Shown: one piece after another, positions 11,352-23,869 of the stretch
Layout of the letters: each line of letters begins with the position of its first letter
How positions within the stretch are numbered: the stretch's first letter is position 1
Source: Panax quinquefolius
Lineage: Eukaryota > Streptophyta > Magnoliopsida > Apiales > Araliaceae
Direction of reading: 5' to 3'
Assembly (NCBI GenBank): GCA_020205615.1
Contig: CM035160.1
Location: 125,765,605 to 125,829,604, forward strand
DNA length: 64,000 nt
Made by a program: the position numbers and the translations under genes
The notes under the pieces: model-generated
Databases searched by the model: none
What the model was told of the DNA's origin: nothing
What the model saw: the letters and a program-made list of their open reading frames with translations, nothing else

Positions 11352-14227
11352 TGTAACGATCGATAAATTGGTAATTTAATTTAAATATTTATGAAATTAA
11401 ATAAATATTTTAAATAATTTATTTATTGAGAAAATAAATAATTGATGGATTGTGATGAATTAATTTAGTAACTAAATTAATTAAATGAATTCAATAATGA
11501 TAATTTTATTTGAAGGATTTAATTTAAGAAAATAATTAAATTAAATCAATTGCTTAATATTTAAGAAGACAATTAAATTAAATGAATTGTTTAATTTAAT
11601 GGAAATAAATAAAGTGATGTTTCTAATTTATTAATTAAATTAGATATATAATTATTTATTATAAGCATAATTATAATAAGAATATAATTATTATAATTTT
11701 AAATTATAAGTTATTAAAATGGTTACACGTGTGACAAGTAGTAACTATATAATATAAATATTATTTAAATAATCTAGTATGAGAATTAGTGTGTAACCAA
11801 ACGTATCCTTATGGCTTTTGGTTTATTTTAACTAATGTGAGTCTTTTCGTTTTTAACCTGACGTTAGTGGGGGAAGTGGGAGTCAGTTTATAATTCCTAC
11901 GCGTCAACTTTTCTAAGGCTTAGCTAGATATCACAGAGTGTTGAGAGAGAGCTTGAAAGAAGAGAACACAGTGATATTGGAGGGTTAGAGAAGAAGGGCT
12001 TTGGTGAAAGGATTTCTCTTAATTTGGCTATCATACCATCAAAGACTCAAGGTATAAACTAGCCCCATTCTAACTTTTAGTTTCGGTATATATGTATACA
12101 TATTCTATGTGATTGAAAATCACGTGAATTGTGGTATGTATATATGTTCTTGTAGGCTTGCAAAACTCTGTTAATCATCATGTATACTTGTTATTTGTTA
12201 TCAAATTCGTTAAAATTGGTGTGTAGGAAAGAAATTGAAATATCAGTGTTATTATTCTTATAATATGGCTTAGAAAGTACCAAATTTAATGCCTTATATG
12301 TGTTGTAATATGCGAATTGATGTTGGATTGTGATAATATGTTAAGAAACGAAAGCGGCGTAGTTCAAATCGTGTCAAATGATTAAGAAACGAATTCGTGG
12401 TGATCGAATTCGTTAAAAGCATAAAAATGAAGAAATTTGAAAAATTATAGTTTTGATTCTTCAAATTCATGTATATGTGATGTTTTTATATATAGAATGA
12501 TGAATAGCATGTGTAGCTTTGTTAATATAAAGTTTTTGATCTTGAAGTTTGGTGAATTTATGTAGAATTGCGATTTTTGGCCAAAGCATAGACTAATTTT
12601 GAGTTTCGCAAAAAGCTGGGCCCGAGGCATCGCTACGGCGCACATCATTTAGGTAATGGTATGTTAACTGATGTATTATTGGGCGGCCGTGCGTCTTCTT
12701 AGTAGCCGATCATAGATAGTGAAGTCTTCTAAATTACAGGTCATGTGTAATGGACTTATATTAGTTTAACATGCATGTTAATAATGTTAAGGCACAATAT
12801 AAACTACAATAACAGATTGTCATGCGTTGTTATATACAGTGTAAAAGAATTTAAGTGATTACTTGAATAAGTTATGAAATGAACCAAATGTGATGTTTTC
12901 AAAAGTTAAATATAAATGATAAGGTTTATAGTGTGGTTTCAGAATCGTTAAGGTGTTAACCAACGTGGTTAGGTGCTAGGATAGGGTTATGACCTAAAGT
13001 TAATGTTCATACAACTAATTGTTGTTGAGATTTTAATGATGTATGTAGGGTAATTGAAGATTATAGTACATTTGTGTAGCTTACAAACAAGGCAAGTTCT
13101 CTAACTCTACTTTCATAATTGTGCAAGTTTCTAAACTTTAACTCTTTACATTGAGCAAGCTTTCTAACTTCATTATTTTATTAATGAATGCAAGTTCCTA
13201 AATGCTATTGACCAATATTATTGATTCTATTCTTATATACGACTATTTAAGCTCTTGTAACCTAATTCGTTACATCGAGCAAGTTTCACTTTTCTAATTA
13301 TTATACAAAGAATATATTGTTCTAATACGTCGATTCAAATGAGTCTGTTCTAACTCTTTTGAACATAGTACTTTGAATGTGTATTACGTTTATTCAGTTA
13401 TATATTGTTAATATCCGATCTTTGACTTTGATAACCTTGTTTAGTTATACATTCTTGTATTAAACCTTTATTGATGGAAATTGAATAAGTGTTCTAATAT
13501 TCTAGAAACAACGATAAGCTAATTCCAAACTAAACTTTCTTTAGTGCGGAAATTCTAAATTCAAACTGAGACGAACAACCCTAACATAGGTGATTTTGTA
13601 CGTGTAATGTTTAGATGTTTGTGCACAATACATGGTAAAAAGGGTTGATCCCCCTGAGTACGTTAAGAAGAGTCTGTACAGTCTAATGACAGTTAAGGTT
13701 AAGGTAATAATACTTAAACACCGTGGACATAGTTCATGGTCATAAGACCCTCAGATATTAAAATTTCGAACTTGTTTCTGTTTCTATTTGTAGAATAAGA
13801 TCATTATTGTACAACATTCGTTGTTCATTCGCATATGATTGTTATTACTATTCTTTATGTCAGTGAGCAATTGTTTGCTCACTATTGCAATTAAACAATG
13901 CAGTTAAAGTCGAAAGAGGTGATGAGCCATCTACTAGCAAGGGAAAGGGCAAGATGTCCAAGTGTTGACGAAATAGTTAAAGTTTATTTAAATGCATGAA
14001 GTTATAAGACTTGTTTTATTTTATAATGTATTCCGCAAATTGATGTAATAATTTAAGGTTAGATTACATGGGATTGTTTATGAGATGATGTAACCCTTTA
14101 ATGGGAAATATTAATATTTAAAGTTATTTAATGTTTTATCATTTATTATGGGTTGTTAGATGTAATTATTTTGATAGTGAGCACCTAATTCGGTGGAAAT
14201 AAAGTACCCAGATTTGGGGGTATCACA
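11352..14227 (+). mobile_element. L3: solo long LTR nested in L2, TSD AAGCA/AAGCG
   Basis: A 2876-bp sequence runs from TGTAACGATCG to GGGGGTATCACA. It is flanked by AAGCA (11347-11351) and AAGCG (14228-14232), a 5-bp duplication with one change. Coding sequence is absent. It shares with L1, L4, L5 and L6 a GA-tract after the presumed promoter (11940), a donor-like AAG|GTATAAAC (12049-12058), GCAAGTTT/CTAACT motifs (13081-13330) and a TTTGCTCACTATTGC block (13873). It disrupts L2 and so is younger. Confidence 0.8.
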
Positions 14228-14499
14228 AAGCGAAAGGGTGAGCTCAACTAGCCTAGTAAGAAATATTATGACTAAGATAATGCAGAATAAGTTATCATTA
14301 GCCTTCAATAATGTTAAAGCGATAGAATATAATGTACAACAAGTTTAATCTGCAATGGAACAAGCAATCCGATAGAAGAGTCAGTAGAGCATGATATCTA
14401 CTATCTTCTATGATTTAAAAAGGTTTTCATCAACTTTATCGTTGAGACTCAGCTAAATAAATAAACCACGTAATCGAATTATCCCTGCACTATGGGCCA

Positions 14500-14720
14500 A
14501 GAATATTCATGTAATCATCAATGGTTATGATTATACCAAATAATCCTTGGTCATAATTATACCAACAACTGTCCATCAATGCATTACAGGCCAATGAGGA
14601 TTATTACCATATCATTTGTAACATTACGGGTCATGATTATATCGAATGATCCCTGGTAATAATCATACCAATTAACAGTCCATCTATGCACGTAAGCCAA
14701 AGATGACTTTCATCATAATA
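14500..14720. repeat. Imperfect ~100-bp tandem repeat in L2
   Basis: Two diverged copies carry TTATGATTATACCAAATAATCC, then CAACTGTCCATC or CAGTCCATC, then ATGCA. The block is LTR-internal and non-coding. Confidence 0.45.
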
Positions 14721-14914
14721 TAAGCATGAGGATGACGACAATGATATAAGAATTCAATCAAACGAGATTAAAGATAAATATTAAAGACTTTAAATTTATC
14801 TAGAGTTTAAAAATATCCAAATTGCCAACATGATACTGCTTTGTGGAGTAAAATTCAAGAATATTATTCATGTATCAAAAATAATCTTGGACAGAAAAGA
14901 AATCAATTTTTATC

Positions 14915-15142
14915 GTGAATAGTACTACGGATGGATAGTACCCCATGAATAGTACCCCCGCATAAAAAGTGTCATGAATACCCGAGTGAATAATATTTGA
15001 GTGAATAGTAACCCGTGAATAGTAACTCGTGAATAGTACCCCAACATGAAAAGTGCCCTGAATACCCGAGTGAATATTATTATAGTGAATAGTAACCGGG
15101 TGAATAGTAACCCGTGAATAGTACCCCGGGTGAAAATATTGA
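14915..15142. repeat. Short tandem array of GTGAATAGTA units in L2
   Basis: Many copies of GTGAATAGTAAC/ACCCC are interspersed with GTGAATACCCGAG. The period is irregular (about 15-17 bp), with a higher-order duplication of roughly 110 bp. A 95-residue minus-strand reading frame here is only the translation of the array. Confidence 0.7.
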
Positions 15143-15443
15143 TATTTAATAAGAAAGTTCATATCAATATTCCAATTAAACGATACTGGATGAAGCGTAA
15201 AACTTCAAGGATATCCCACTAATTTCAGGGATTATAGAAGCAATACTTACCATAGTAAGTTTAGATTTAAGAATATGAAAAGAAATAACAAACGAAATTA
15301 CAAATGGATTTTCACCATTACATACGATACATATCCGGCGTGAGACAAGGTTATTCTAACATATTAAAGGATGAATACAAAAAATAGTATTCTTTATGAA
15401 TACGAAAGAAATAATACCCCTTACGAATACAACACATAATATC

Positions 15444-15453
15444 ACTTACCTTA
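15444..15453 (-). promoter_or_regulatory. Consensus splice donor in L2
   Basis: The minus strand reads TAAG|GTAAGT, the best match to the plant 5' splice consensus among the six LTRs. It is about 120 bp downstream of the minus-strand TATAAATAG at 15567-15575. Confidence 0.45.
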
Positions 15454-15566
15454 GTAGAAGACTGGATACTACAATAGTGAAGTAGCAGAATACTCTTCTT
15501 CTTGCTCTCTATAGTTTCTCTTGTGAGTCTCAGTGAATTGGTGTGAATGAAAGAAGAATCAAGCTT

Positions 15567-15575
15567 CTATTTATA
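15567..15575 (-). promoter_or_regulatory. TATA box of L2
   Basis: TATAAATAG on the minus strand is followed by AAGCTTG and then GA-rich sequence, as in the L4 and L5 LTRs (TATAAATAGGAAGCT and TATAAATAAGAAGCT). It is the likely RNA polymerase II core promoter of the LTR. Confidence 0.65.
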
Positions 15576-15604
15576 GGAGAAATGACTAAATACTAACTAA
15601 TTCA

Positions 15605-15838
15605 CGAACGATCCAGATTGATTTACTATTAGAACGGACGGTCAAGATTGATTACTATTAAAACCACAACCGACGGTCCAGATTGATTTACTTTTAAAAC
15701 CACCACCGACGGTCCAGATTAATTTACTATTAAAACCACCATCGACGATCTAGATTGATTTACTATTAAAACCACCACCAGTGTTCCAGATTAATTTACT
15801 ATTCAAACCACCACCAATGGTCCAGATTGATTTAACTT
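15605..15838. repeat. 36-bp tandem repeat upstream of the L2 promoter
   Basis: About six copies of a 36-bp unit contain ACGGTCCAGATTGATTTAC and AAAACCACCACCG. The array ends about 30 bp upstream of the minus-strand TATA box, the position expected of U3 enhancer repeats. Confidence 0.8.
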
Positions 15839-16650
15839 ATTACACTTTAGTACCCCTAAAGTTTTCCAAGTTTTCATTATTCCCCTCTAACTTTTGTAAT
15901 TCACTTATCTTCAATAAACACATTTTTAATACTTCAACAATTATTCATCACTAATATTATAACTCACAATATTTAACAACCATATCATTCCCAGGAAAGA
16001 GGGGGCTTTCCGATAAGGATTTCTTCCTATTGGCGCGCAATTAGGTGACCAAACCTCTCATCGACATAACTTTCTAAACATCGTCAATATTGCAAATAAT
16101 AATATGAATAACTTTGTTGTCTCAATTATTGATTTAATAATAGAAAATATTATGCAAATGATACTGTGATAATAATTGAATCGAATAACGTGAGATTCTA
16201 TTCAACAATTACTGTAGCAATAATTGAGTAAACTAAGTGGCTTCTTATGTAAGCATCAATAATCAATACCGTGTGCTACTATGCAACCACGCCAGACATT
16301 CATTTCTTTACCAATCTGTGTGTAGTTCAACAGTTTAACGGTAAAACTTTCGCCGTTATTTTTATAAAAAGATATTTTTGTCTTTTTTTATCTACGACAA
16401 TACTTCCGTTGTGGGGTCCATCAATGATTGTGTCGTCGTACGAATATTCTCTACTAAAATGAATATTTCGCGACCAATCGAATATTTTATATCAACTTAC
16501 TTACTTTGCAAAATTTTCAAATATCACCCTTAACTTTAACCTTTATCAATTAAACCATCTACTAAATAACATAATAATTATAAGAAAATTGAATACTTTT
16601 ATTTCATAAAATTCGGGGTCTCACAACGACAATATTAAAAATAAACGCCT

Positions 16651-16669
16651 TTCCCCGGCAACGGCGCCA
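16651..16669 (-). other. Primer binding site of Athila-A
   Basis: The minus strand reads TGGCGCCGTTGCCGGGGAA, the canonical primer site of plant Athila/Ty3-gypsy elements (usually assigned to tRNA-Asp). It lies six bases inside the LTR that ends at 16676 and fixes the minus orientation of Athila-A. Confidence 0.9.
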
Positions 16670-18659
16670 AAAACTTAATACCTCCTTTCTAGTCTAACAA
16701 AAATGATTCTAACTCATGCAAGCATACATGGGTCAACAAGTAGTACAGAGTAAGAAAAGTATCGATCCACGGAGAAAGGTTTTAAATCTAAATTATCATA
16801 CAACAACTATATCACTATTTTTATATGCTTAAACGAACAACTCACAATTATATTTAATTCTAAAATTAATTCATGAAATGAAAATATAATACTAAAGTAA
16901 TGTAATCAAATTTGGAAAAGAATGGGATTCTAACTTCATTTAATATTTCATCTAAACTGCAACCACCATGTAATGTTTAAATGTTTATCATGGAAAATTA
17001 GTCAAGAGCACAATAGTGGACATAACCATTTTTAAATGAACTATGACCAATTCACATCACCTCCACAAATGATAGAAATTCATGTAAGCGACACTATTAC
17101 CAAAACCACTATATGTCTATGTGAAATTGCAGCAATAATGAATTAAAGTGCAGGCTCTTTTCATGACTACACATGGTTAAACGGTATGTCTATCCGATTC
17201 ACGAATCACAAAGCTTAACAAATCAGCCTCATAAACATATGTCATTATGATTTAATCCATACTCACATTTCATTTTTCAAATCCATATAAGCATACAAGG
17301 TGAATGGCGATCAACCATTCATTTATTATGCTCAATCATAATGGTTAATCCAATGATAAACATACAACAATACACTCAGATATAAAAATTTAGATTACAT
17401 ATCAAAATCCATTAGAATCCCAAAATGGAGTTTAGTTCATTTCTAAACCAAAAGCCATTATGGGATTGAAGCAACACATGGAATTAAGCAATGCAAATAA
17501 GAGATGTAAGAGAAATGATAAACAAAACTATTAAATCCAGTAGAAGAATTTGTTCCAAGCTTGTTCAAATGCACCAACAATCTCCAGAAATGAAACTAAT
17601 GATTATTGAATAACAAAGATGAAGAGATGATATAGAAATGTATCATCAGATGATCAAAACCTCCCTAGCCTAGTTTAAACTTAAGAACCCTAATACTCCT
17701 ATAAAAATTGATAAAGACTCGCCAAATACACGTCTAGTACCAACCATATAGTTCAGTTGTCAAATTTCAAATTATAAAAAGTTAACAAAACCGATCAGAA
17801 GACTCTCATGTGACATGAGATTATCTTAAAAGCAGGCGTGGTAGCGCGATAGGTTTGTCTGACGAGGTCTTGGCATGGGCGCGCGATATTCCTTCATTGA
17901 TGGGGCACGGTTGTGCGATGGTGTATAGATCTCGATTATATATATGCGCGGTAGCGTGATTTAAGGCCCGATTAGCGGTCTTGCACATGCGGCTATTGCA
18001 TACCCTTATGTTCTACACGACACTCATTCACTGCTTCAGTTCTTCATCTACTCATGTCCATGTTTCTAAGACAATCATGCCACCATGCCAATGTAACGAC
18101 CCAAAAATTTATGTTGTCCAGAATTTAGGTTTAAAGAATTAGTTATTAATAAAACTAATTTTTATTAATACTATTCTGTGCTATGTGTTTATTAATCGTT
18201 CTAGAACCTTGGATGATTATAAGTCGGGAGGATTCTGGCTACGAGCTAGATTGAACGAATAAGAAGTTTCAAGACAAAAATAAAAATTTTCCGGAAAGAA
18301 AAATATTTTCGGGGAAAAAGACGAAATAGGCACTATTCATCCATTTCTGCTCGGAGATTTATTTTGAAATTCCGAGACTTTAATGATTACATATAATTTT
18401 GAGACGTGATGGAATATTCAATAATATTTCAGTTATGGTAAAAATAAAGTTTTCGCCTGCGGACTCAAAACCTAAGGGTTAGGAAAAGTGAGTTCCGAGG
18501 ATTTAATGTTTATGTATAATAATTAGGATTATTATGCATGAGGAATAAGAGTATAGCAAGAGGATTGATACGACGTATAATACGATTATCGTACGAATTA
18601 AATACAAAGAGAATAAGAGAATACGAGAATGAGATGCGTAGAATACGATTAGTCTTAAT

Positions 18660-18915
18660 GGCTAAGTAAATAATAAGTTAAGTAATGACTAAGTAAATTT
18701 AATAGCTAAGTAAAGTACTTATGCTTAATAGCTAAGTAAAGTGCTTAACTTAAGGGCTAAGAAGACTTAAGAGCTAAGTAAACTTAAGGGCTAAGAAGAC
18801 TTAAGAGCTAAGTAAACTTAAGGACTAAGAAGACTTAAGAGCTAAGTAAACTTAAGGGCTAAGAAGACTTAATGGCTAAGTAAGTGTGGAAGCTAAGTAA
18901 ACTTAGGGCTTAAGT
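18660..18915. repeat. 34-bp tandem repeat (GCTAAGTAA family) in L4
   Basis: Four near-identical 34-bp units start at 18749, 18783, 18817 and 18851, each holding CTTAAGGGCTAAGAAG and AGAGCTAAGTAAA. Looser copies of GGCTAAGTAA extend to either side. The array ends about 60 bp upstream of the TATA box, so it lies in U3. Confidence 0.85.
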
Positions 18916-18975
18916 AATGAATAGTAAGGAGGTTAAGGGGGCAAAATGACTAAACTACCCCTAACTTTGGTTTTC

Positions 18976-18984
18976 TATAAATAG
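18976..18984 (+). promoter_or_regulatory. TATA box of L4
   Basis: TATAAATAG is followed by GAAGCTC and, about 45 bp on, by a (GA)n tract (19028-19048). The arrangement is repeated in L5. Confidence 0.7.
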
Positions 18985-19027
18985 GAAGCTCATTTCTTTG
19001 TTTTGGGATTTTGAAAATCCTAAGGCA

Positions 19028-19048
19028 GTTGAGAGAGAGAGAGAGAGA
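19028..19048 (+). repeat. (GA)n tract downstream of the L4 TATA box
   Basis: About ten GA dinucleotides occur in the presumed start of the transcript. GA- or CT-rich tracts occur at the same place in L1, L3, L5 and L6. Confidence 0.8.
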
Positions 19049-22000
19049 GTTCGGATGGGAGGAAAAGGAAGAGGAAAGGCTAGCCCGTGTACAAACTTTG
19101 TCCGACGGGAGAAGATTAAAGGAGAACGGTAATCCAAAACCTAGTCTCTTATAATTTTTCTTTAAGTTTCGATGTTTAAAAACATAACTTAATGAAGATA
19201 AGAAGTAGATAAGGTGAGAGATGAGTTCATATGGTTGAAATCATAAGAAAATGAAGAAATAAGAATTTAAAGTTTAGTAAATAAATTTCTTAAGGAAGTA
19301 TAAGATTCGTAATGAATTAGAACGATCCGAGTGGATTATATGAATGAGTAGGTGAAATAAGTAAGGAATGATATTCTATAAAATTAAATTCCAATAAAAA
19401 GTGAAATCGTAATCCAAAATATCGATTAAAATGAAGAACAAACGAAGAACACGAAGAACGTTGTTGATGGACAAATTTAAAACCATCGTAGGATAATTGT
19501 TGTTGATGGACAAGTTTAAAACCATCGCTTATAATTTAGATGTGTATTGCTTTGTTAGAAAAGGTAGAAATGTTCACGAAGAACGGATTAAAACGTAGCT
19601 ATAACGAAGTTATGGCAAAATTTTGTAAAAGTCGAACGAGAATTAGAAAATTAGTAAATGAACCCGAATGAGTAGGGTTTCATAAGAAAGTAAGAGAACA
19701 TAGAAAATGTGAGTCATGGACTCAAAAATGAATGAGTTCCGAGTTCGGATGACTGAATTACGGATGAGCGAACGAAGAGCATTAAAACATAAAAATGACC
19801 AAGGGTGAAGATAAAGCCAATCAAATGGCACATTAACAGATTCAGAACGAAGTTCTGTCTGAGGGGCATTGAAGTACATAAGATAAAGAAGAGAATGGCT
19901 TTGGAACGACCTCGTTCCGAGTTATAATAAAGGATTTATGAGATCGGGAAGTGAGCGTCTAAAACTTGATTCAAGACTTGGAATATTTTCTAGGGCTTAG
20001 GCTCGGCGCCGTACCGTCGGTTGAGCTTTGGGAGGTGGAGCCATTGTATGGCTCGACCATCAATCTAATTGGAGAGTATTTGGCGCGAGAGATAACAAAG
20101 GGTTTGGCGTCGCAGCGCCAGACCAAAGGAAGAGGGAGACGTAGGGCGCGCCGTAGCGCGAGGTAAAGGAAGGGGCACGGCGCCACAGCACCAGTGCAGG
20201 GCAAGGCCCAGATAGATAATGAACATGTAGTTCACGTAATATAGCACTTAATCAAGTGATTTAAAACCTTTAGTAAAGGTTGAACGTAAAGATTGAACAA
20301 GATTAAATGACAAAGAATATAAAAGCGGGTAACATAACCGATATCTGAGGACCATAGTCACGGTGAATGAACGTGAATGATTGCTATGGTTGTGATTCCT
20401 TAGAGGTTGAGCGGCAAGGGTAATGAACATGGGGTTCATGTAATTGATAACAAAAGTATTAATAAGATATGAATTATCCAAAAAGCCGTAATGAATTAAC
20501 GGTAATAAGATTAATGAAAGCCGAATGTGAGTCGATAAGGAATGAATCCTGAGGTATGGAATTTAGTTTCCAGAAAGCCGTAAAGAATAAGAAATTGATT
20601 AACGAACATTATAGTTTAATAGTCCGTATAAGTTTAGAGAAGTTATGTTGTGGTACAATCGTAACTTTGATGGTTGACATATGGGAGTTAGGCTAAACAA
20701 TTCCTTCAGAGAGCGAATGTATATATGAAACTGGCAACCGATCTTACTCATTGTGATGATAGTGTAGATGAGACGGAAACTTGTTTGTTGGTTGTTTGTG
20801 GGAAACCACTCAGTGTACTATATGGACTACTAGTAGAGAAATGATGTGTGCTAAGTCTTAGAGAAATTATAAGAAGAAGATAAGAATATAATCATCCAAG
20901 ATGATGAACGTTGAGTAAGACATCTTCGTATGTCATGAAGCCGTAAACTGGTGAAGGAAGTTAGTTGCGTAAACTTATATTGGAAGAACGCGAACCCTAA
21001 GAAGTAAACTTAAGTAAATCAATGCGTAAGTTCAATATATGACTAATTGGTGTGTATATTTTCTTCTTATGTGTTATATAGGAATTGAATGAGTAGTTCA
21101 GCGTAAGCTATAGCTGAGCGTAAGGCAAGTTTCCTAACTTCATTGATATTACATGAATGCTAGTTTCTTAAACTTTTCAGATGTTGTACTTGAGAAGTTC
21201 TGTCTATGTGTGAATGTACGATATTTGTACAATGTGGTAGAACGTATAAGGCCTTGAGCCATAATTTGAATACTTCGGTGTTTCTATGATATGAACTGTT
21301 CTGGGATTGTGCTGTTCAATACAAGTATGTTTTGTTTATACATGAACCGTTATTGTTAAGTCTGTGCTAATGATTCTAGCCAGATAGGATGTGTATGAAA
21401 AAGGTAGAGGAATGAAAGTATTTCAAAGTGAAAATGATTGATGTTTTAAGGTGATAGGAATCGAGACTATTCCTATTATTCAAGTTGCTTCATAACCTTT
21501 GTTCGGTTATAGAAGTTCTGAAGAAATGTTTTAATTCTGAAGTTGTTTGTTCAACTATTATGACTTGCTGGTTAATTGAATGCTCACACTTGCTTTAAAT
21601 GAAAAACAATTTTCAGCGAACAAGGTTAACAGAACTTAAGGATCTCGTAAAGATCAAGCTGACGGTATCCAGACGAATTGTCAACGAATTGTCATTCAGA
21701 ATGTGAAGGATCGAGAAGATCAAGTGAAGACTTGTAATGTAGAAATAAGAAATTGAATTGTAGACTAGTTTAATGAACTGTTATGTATCCTTGGTGGCGG
21801 ATAAAAGTCACTCTTGTAAGATGAAATGAATAATGTATTCGTTAATTTTTGTAATGAAAAAGGTTATAAGGTTTCCAGAACCTGGGATTTAAGAGTGTAT
21901 GTCGTTATATTTCAGTATATAATGATGTATGTTGGATGAATGATGTACTCGTGACGTACGAAATCCGGGTGTGAAGATAGACCGGATTTTGGGACGTTAC

Positions 22001-22185
22001 AATACATGCTAATGCTAATCCATGTCATTTCTTGTTTTTCCATGCCTTTCCTTGCCATAGGAGTTCCAACTACAAGTACTGCAAAATAAACATAAAATGC
22101 AACTAAAACATAGTAAAAACTACTTGAGATGAGCATAATTCTAGTAAGTTGGCACCCAATAAGTAGATATAAAACCTACTTATCA

Positions 22186-22343
22186 AATATTCCCCGATAA
22201 AATTAATATTTTATAACCACTTGCTTATTTTACAAAATTTACACATTTCACCCATAACCAAATCATTATATCAAATTAACATCTTATTATTCAAAATAAT
22301 AATTAGAAGAAATTCGATTTTATTTATAAAAAGTTAGGATCTT
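22186..22343 (-). mobile_element. Fragment of an older L2-family LTR (target of Athila-A)
   Basis: Read on the minus strand, this fragment aligns by eye with the first 150 bp or so of L2 (A/T-rich start, then TTGTAAAATAAGCAAGT versus TTGCAAAGTAAGTAAGT, then TATAAAATATT). It is therefore the start of a minus-oriented LTR of the L2 family into which Athila-A inserted. Its terminal CA is degraded near 22340. Confidence 0.55.
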
Positions 22344-22409
22344 ATAGTGGGTCCCACATCCATGTGAGAGAAACCTATGTGGAAATATCATTTTAACATG
22401 TGGAAATAT
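22344..22409. other. Unassigned 66 bp between the LTR fragment and Athila-B
   Basis: This is possibly old flanking DNA. It contains the palindrome GTGGGTCCCAC and a direct repeat of ATGTGGAAATAT (22377-22388 and 22398-22409). I see no gene. Confidence 0.4.
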
Positions 22410-23777
22410 TGATAAGTGGATTTTATATCCACGAATCGGTTCCTAATCCAAGCTTAATCGGTGTTAATTATTTGTGTTTGTGTTTTATTTTACTTGTTTA
22501 TGGTTATTAAATGTATAGGTGTAGTGGTGTGATATTTGGGCATAAAAAGAGTGCATTTGTGGCAACAAGATGATAAGCAACCAAGAAATCATAAATCATT
22601 TGAAGTACCCTACCCCCGTCGGGGCAGGCGTCTTTTAGCCTTACACCTCCGCCGAGGTGGGTCTTCGCTTTTTCCGTGATAGGGCCAAGCCCCATCTGGG
22701 CGTGAGGCGATTCTATGCAAATATCACGTAGGTAGGGGTGTCGGATCCTGACACTCCTTTGCTTATTGAAACACTGCTGGAAAGAGGACTTTAGGATTTG
22801 GGATAGCATATGGACTCTAAATAACATGGGATTTTGACCAGACTTCATGTATGATATATATATTTAGCAACAAACAACGAAATCATCATCATGCAAAGCA
22901 GTTGACAACGATTAATTACAGAATTTCATATTGAGCAACGGAGTGAAGATTTTTAAGAACGTTCATATCGGTTGCGGATTAAGGCTAAAGTGAAGGGAGT
23001 TCTGCGTTATTCTTCTACTTTAGTTTATATTTGTAATTGAGAAGATGATATCTTTAATTTATTCAGTGATTAGTTCATTTATTATGAACTAATTACTTTT
23101 TAGGCTTAAGACGGATCTTTAAGTGGAGCGATGATTATGTAATCTTTGATTTCAGTTTAATAAGCTATTAATATAGCATGTGTTACTAGACTTAATTAAT
23201 ATAGCATGTGTTCTTGATTTATGTGAATGAACAGAATCTTGATGAATGTTAGGGTAGAGATATGCTTGACATCGCATGTAATCAGATAAAGAACTTGAAC
23301 TTAAACCTTCTTTAATTGTAATTCAAATAGAGATTTAGTGAGTTACTTGATTAAGGTGTTTAATGTAATTCTATCTTAATTATGGATTTGGGTTAATACG
23401 GTATTAGTGCATCAAGAGGTGGCTAGTGCTACATACGTTTTCTTGATTAATAAACTGGGATAGTGAGTTAAACTAGAATAAAGGTGTAATAATCTGAGTG
23501 ATGCTTAGATTGAAGTCGGAAGCCTAATTCTGCATTATTTGTTTGAAAATTCAGTTTTTAGCGTTTATTGAATGTTTGGTGATTTTACTATTTTTAATAC
23601 TTTTGGTTATAAACTCGAAATTGATTAGTTTAATAAAATTAGGATTAATAGGAAATTGGTAATTATGAGGTTTAATTTCTATTTATAGTCTTTGAGGGAG
23701 CGATACTCTACTTACTATTATATTACTTGTTGACCATGTATACTTGCGTGATGTGCGTAATTAGATTTTACCCAACA
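22410..23777 (+). mobile_element. Athila-B 5' LTR
   Basis: The 1368-bp LTR starts TGATAAGTGGATTTTATATCC and ends TTACCCAACA. It is followed after six bases by the Athila primer site. It is intact, unlike the LTR of Athila-A. No 3' LTR partner is in the window, because the element is cut by the assembly gap at 50794. Confidence 0.85.
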
Positions 23778-23783
23778 AGTTTT

Positions 23784-23801
23784 TGGCGCCGTTGTCGGTG
23801 A
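23784..23801 (+). other. Primer binding site of Athila-B
   Basis: TGGCGCCGTTGTCGGTGA differs at few positions from the canonical Athila site seen in Athila-A. It fixes the plus orientation. Confidence 0.85.
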
Positions 23802-23869
23802 CTTTAGTATAGATTTTATTATTTTGCAATATCAGTTTAATTAGTCCAGTTTTACTTAAACACTTTTGT

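Larger units (their letters stand above)
11080..16625 (-). mobile_element. L2: solo long LTR, minus orientation, TSD ACGAC, split by L3
   Basis: Minus-strand ends are TGTGAGACCCCGAATTTT (16625) and GGGGGCGTCACA (11080), with perfect 5-bp duplications ACGAC at 11075-11079 and 16626-16630. After removing L3 and one copy of its duplication the LTR is about 2.67 kb. No coding sequence is seen, so it is read as a solo LTR. Minus orientation is supported by a TATAAATAG at 15567-15575 and a consensus splice donor AAG|GTAAGT just downstream (15444-15453), both on the minus strand. It inserted between the primer site and gag of Athila-A. Confidence 0.85.
18092..22001 (+). mobile_element. L4: long LTR (Tekay/Del-like), solo, no clear TSD
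   Basis: A 3910-bp sequence opens TGTAACGACCC and closes GGGACGTTACA. The termini are inverted (TGTAACG/CGTTACA). It carries a TATA box, a GA-tract, tandem repeats and the conserved TGCTCACACTTGCT block near 21580, as in the related LTRs. The flanking 5-mers (GCCAA and ATACA) do not match, unlike those of the other insertions here. No coding sequence or primer site is present. Confidence 0.8.
16676..22185 (-). mobile_element. Athila-A 5' LTR, split by L4
   Basis: On the minus strand the LTR starts TGATAAGTAGG (22185), closely related to the TGATAAGTGG start of the Athila-B LTR. It ends at 16676, where the expected final CA has become TA. The LTR parts are 16676-18091 and 22002-22185, about 1.6 kb in total. 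The portion 16676-18091 holds no gene; it includes GC-richer stretches such as 17836-18000. The element continues left as PBS, L2 insertion and gag. Confidence 0.8.

Noticed and set aside
14875..15162. 95-codon minus-strand frame
   Set aside because: Translation of the GTGAATAGTA array inside a solo LTR.
19966..20247. GC-rich frames on both strands
   Set aside because: Inside the L4 LTR; overlapping frames in several phases, arginine-rich by composition, no motif.
22507..22848. 113-codon minus-strand frame in the Athila-B LTR
   Set aside because: Lies wholly inside an LTR and has no domain features.
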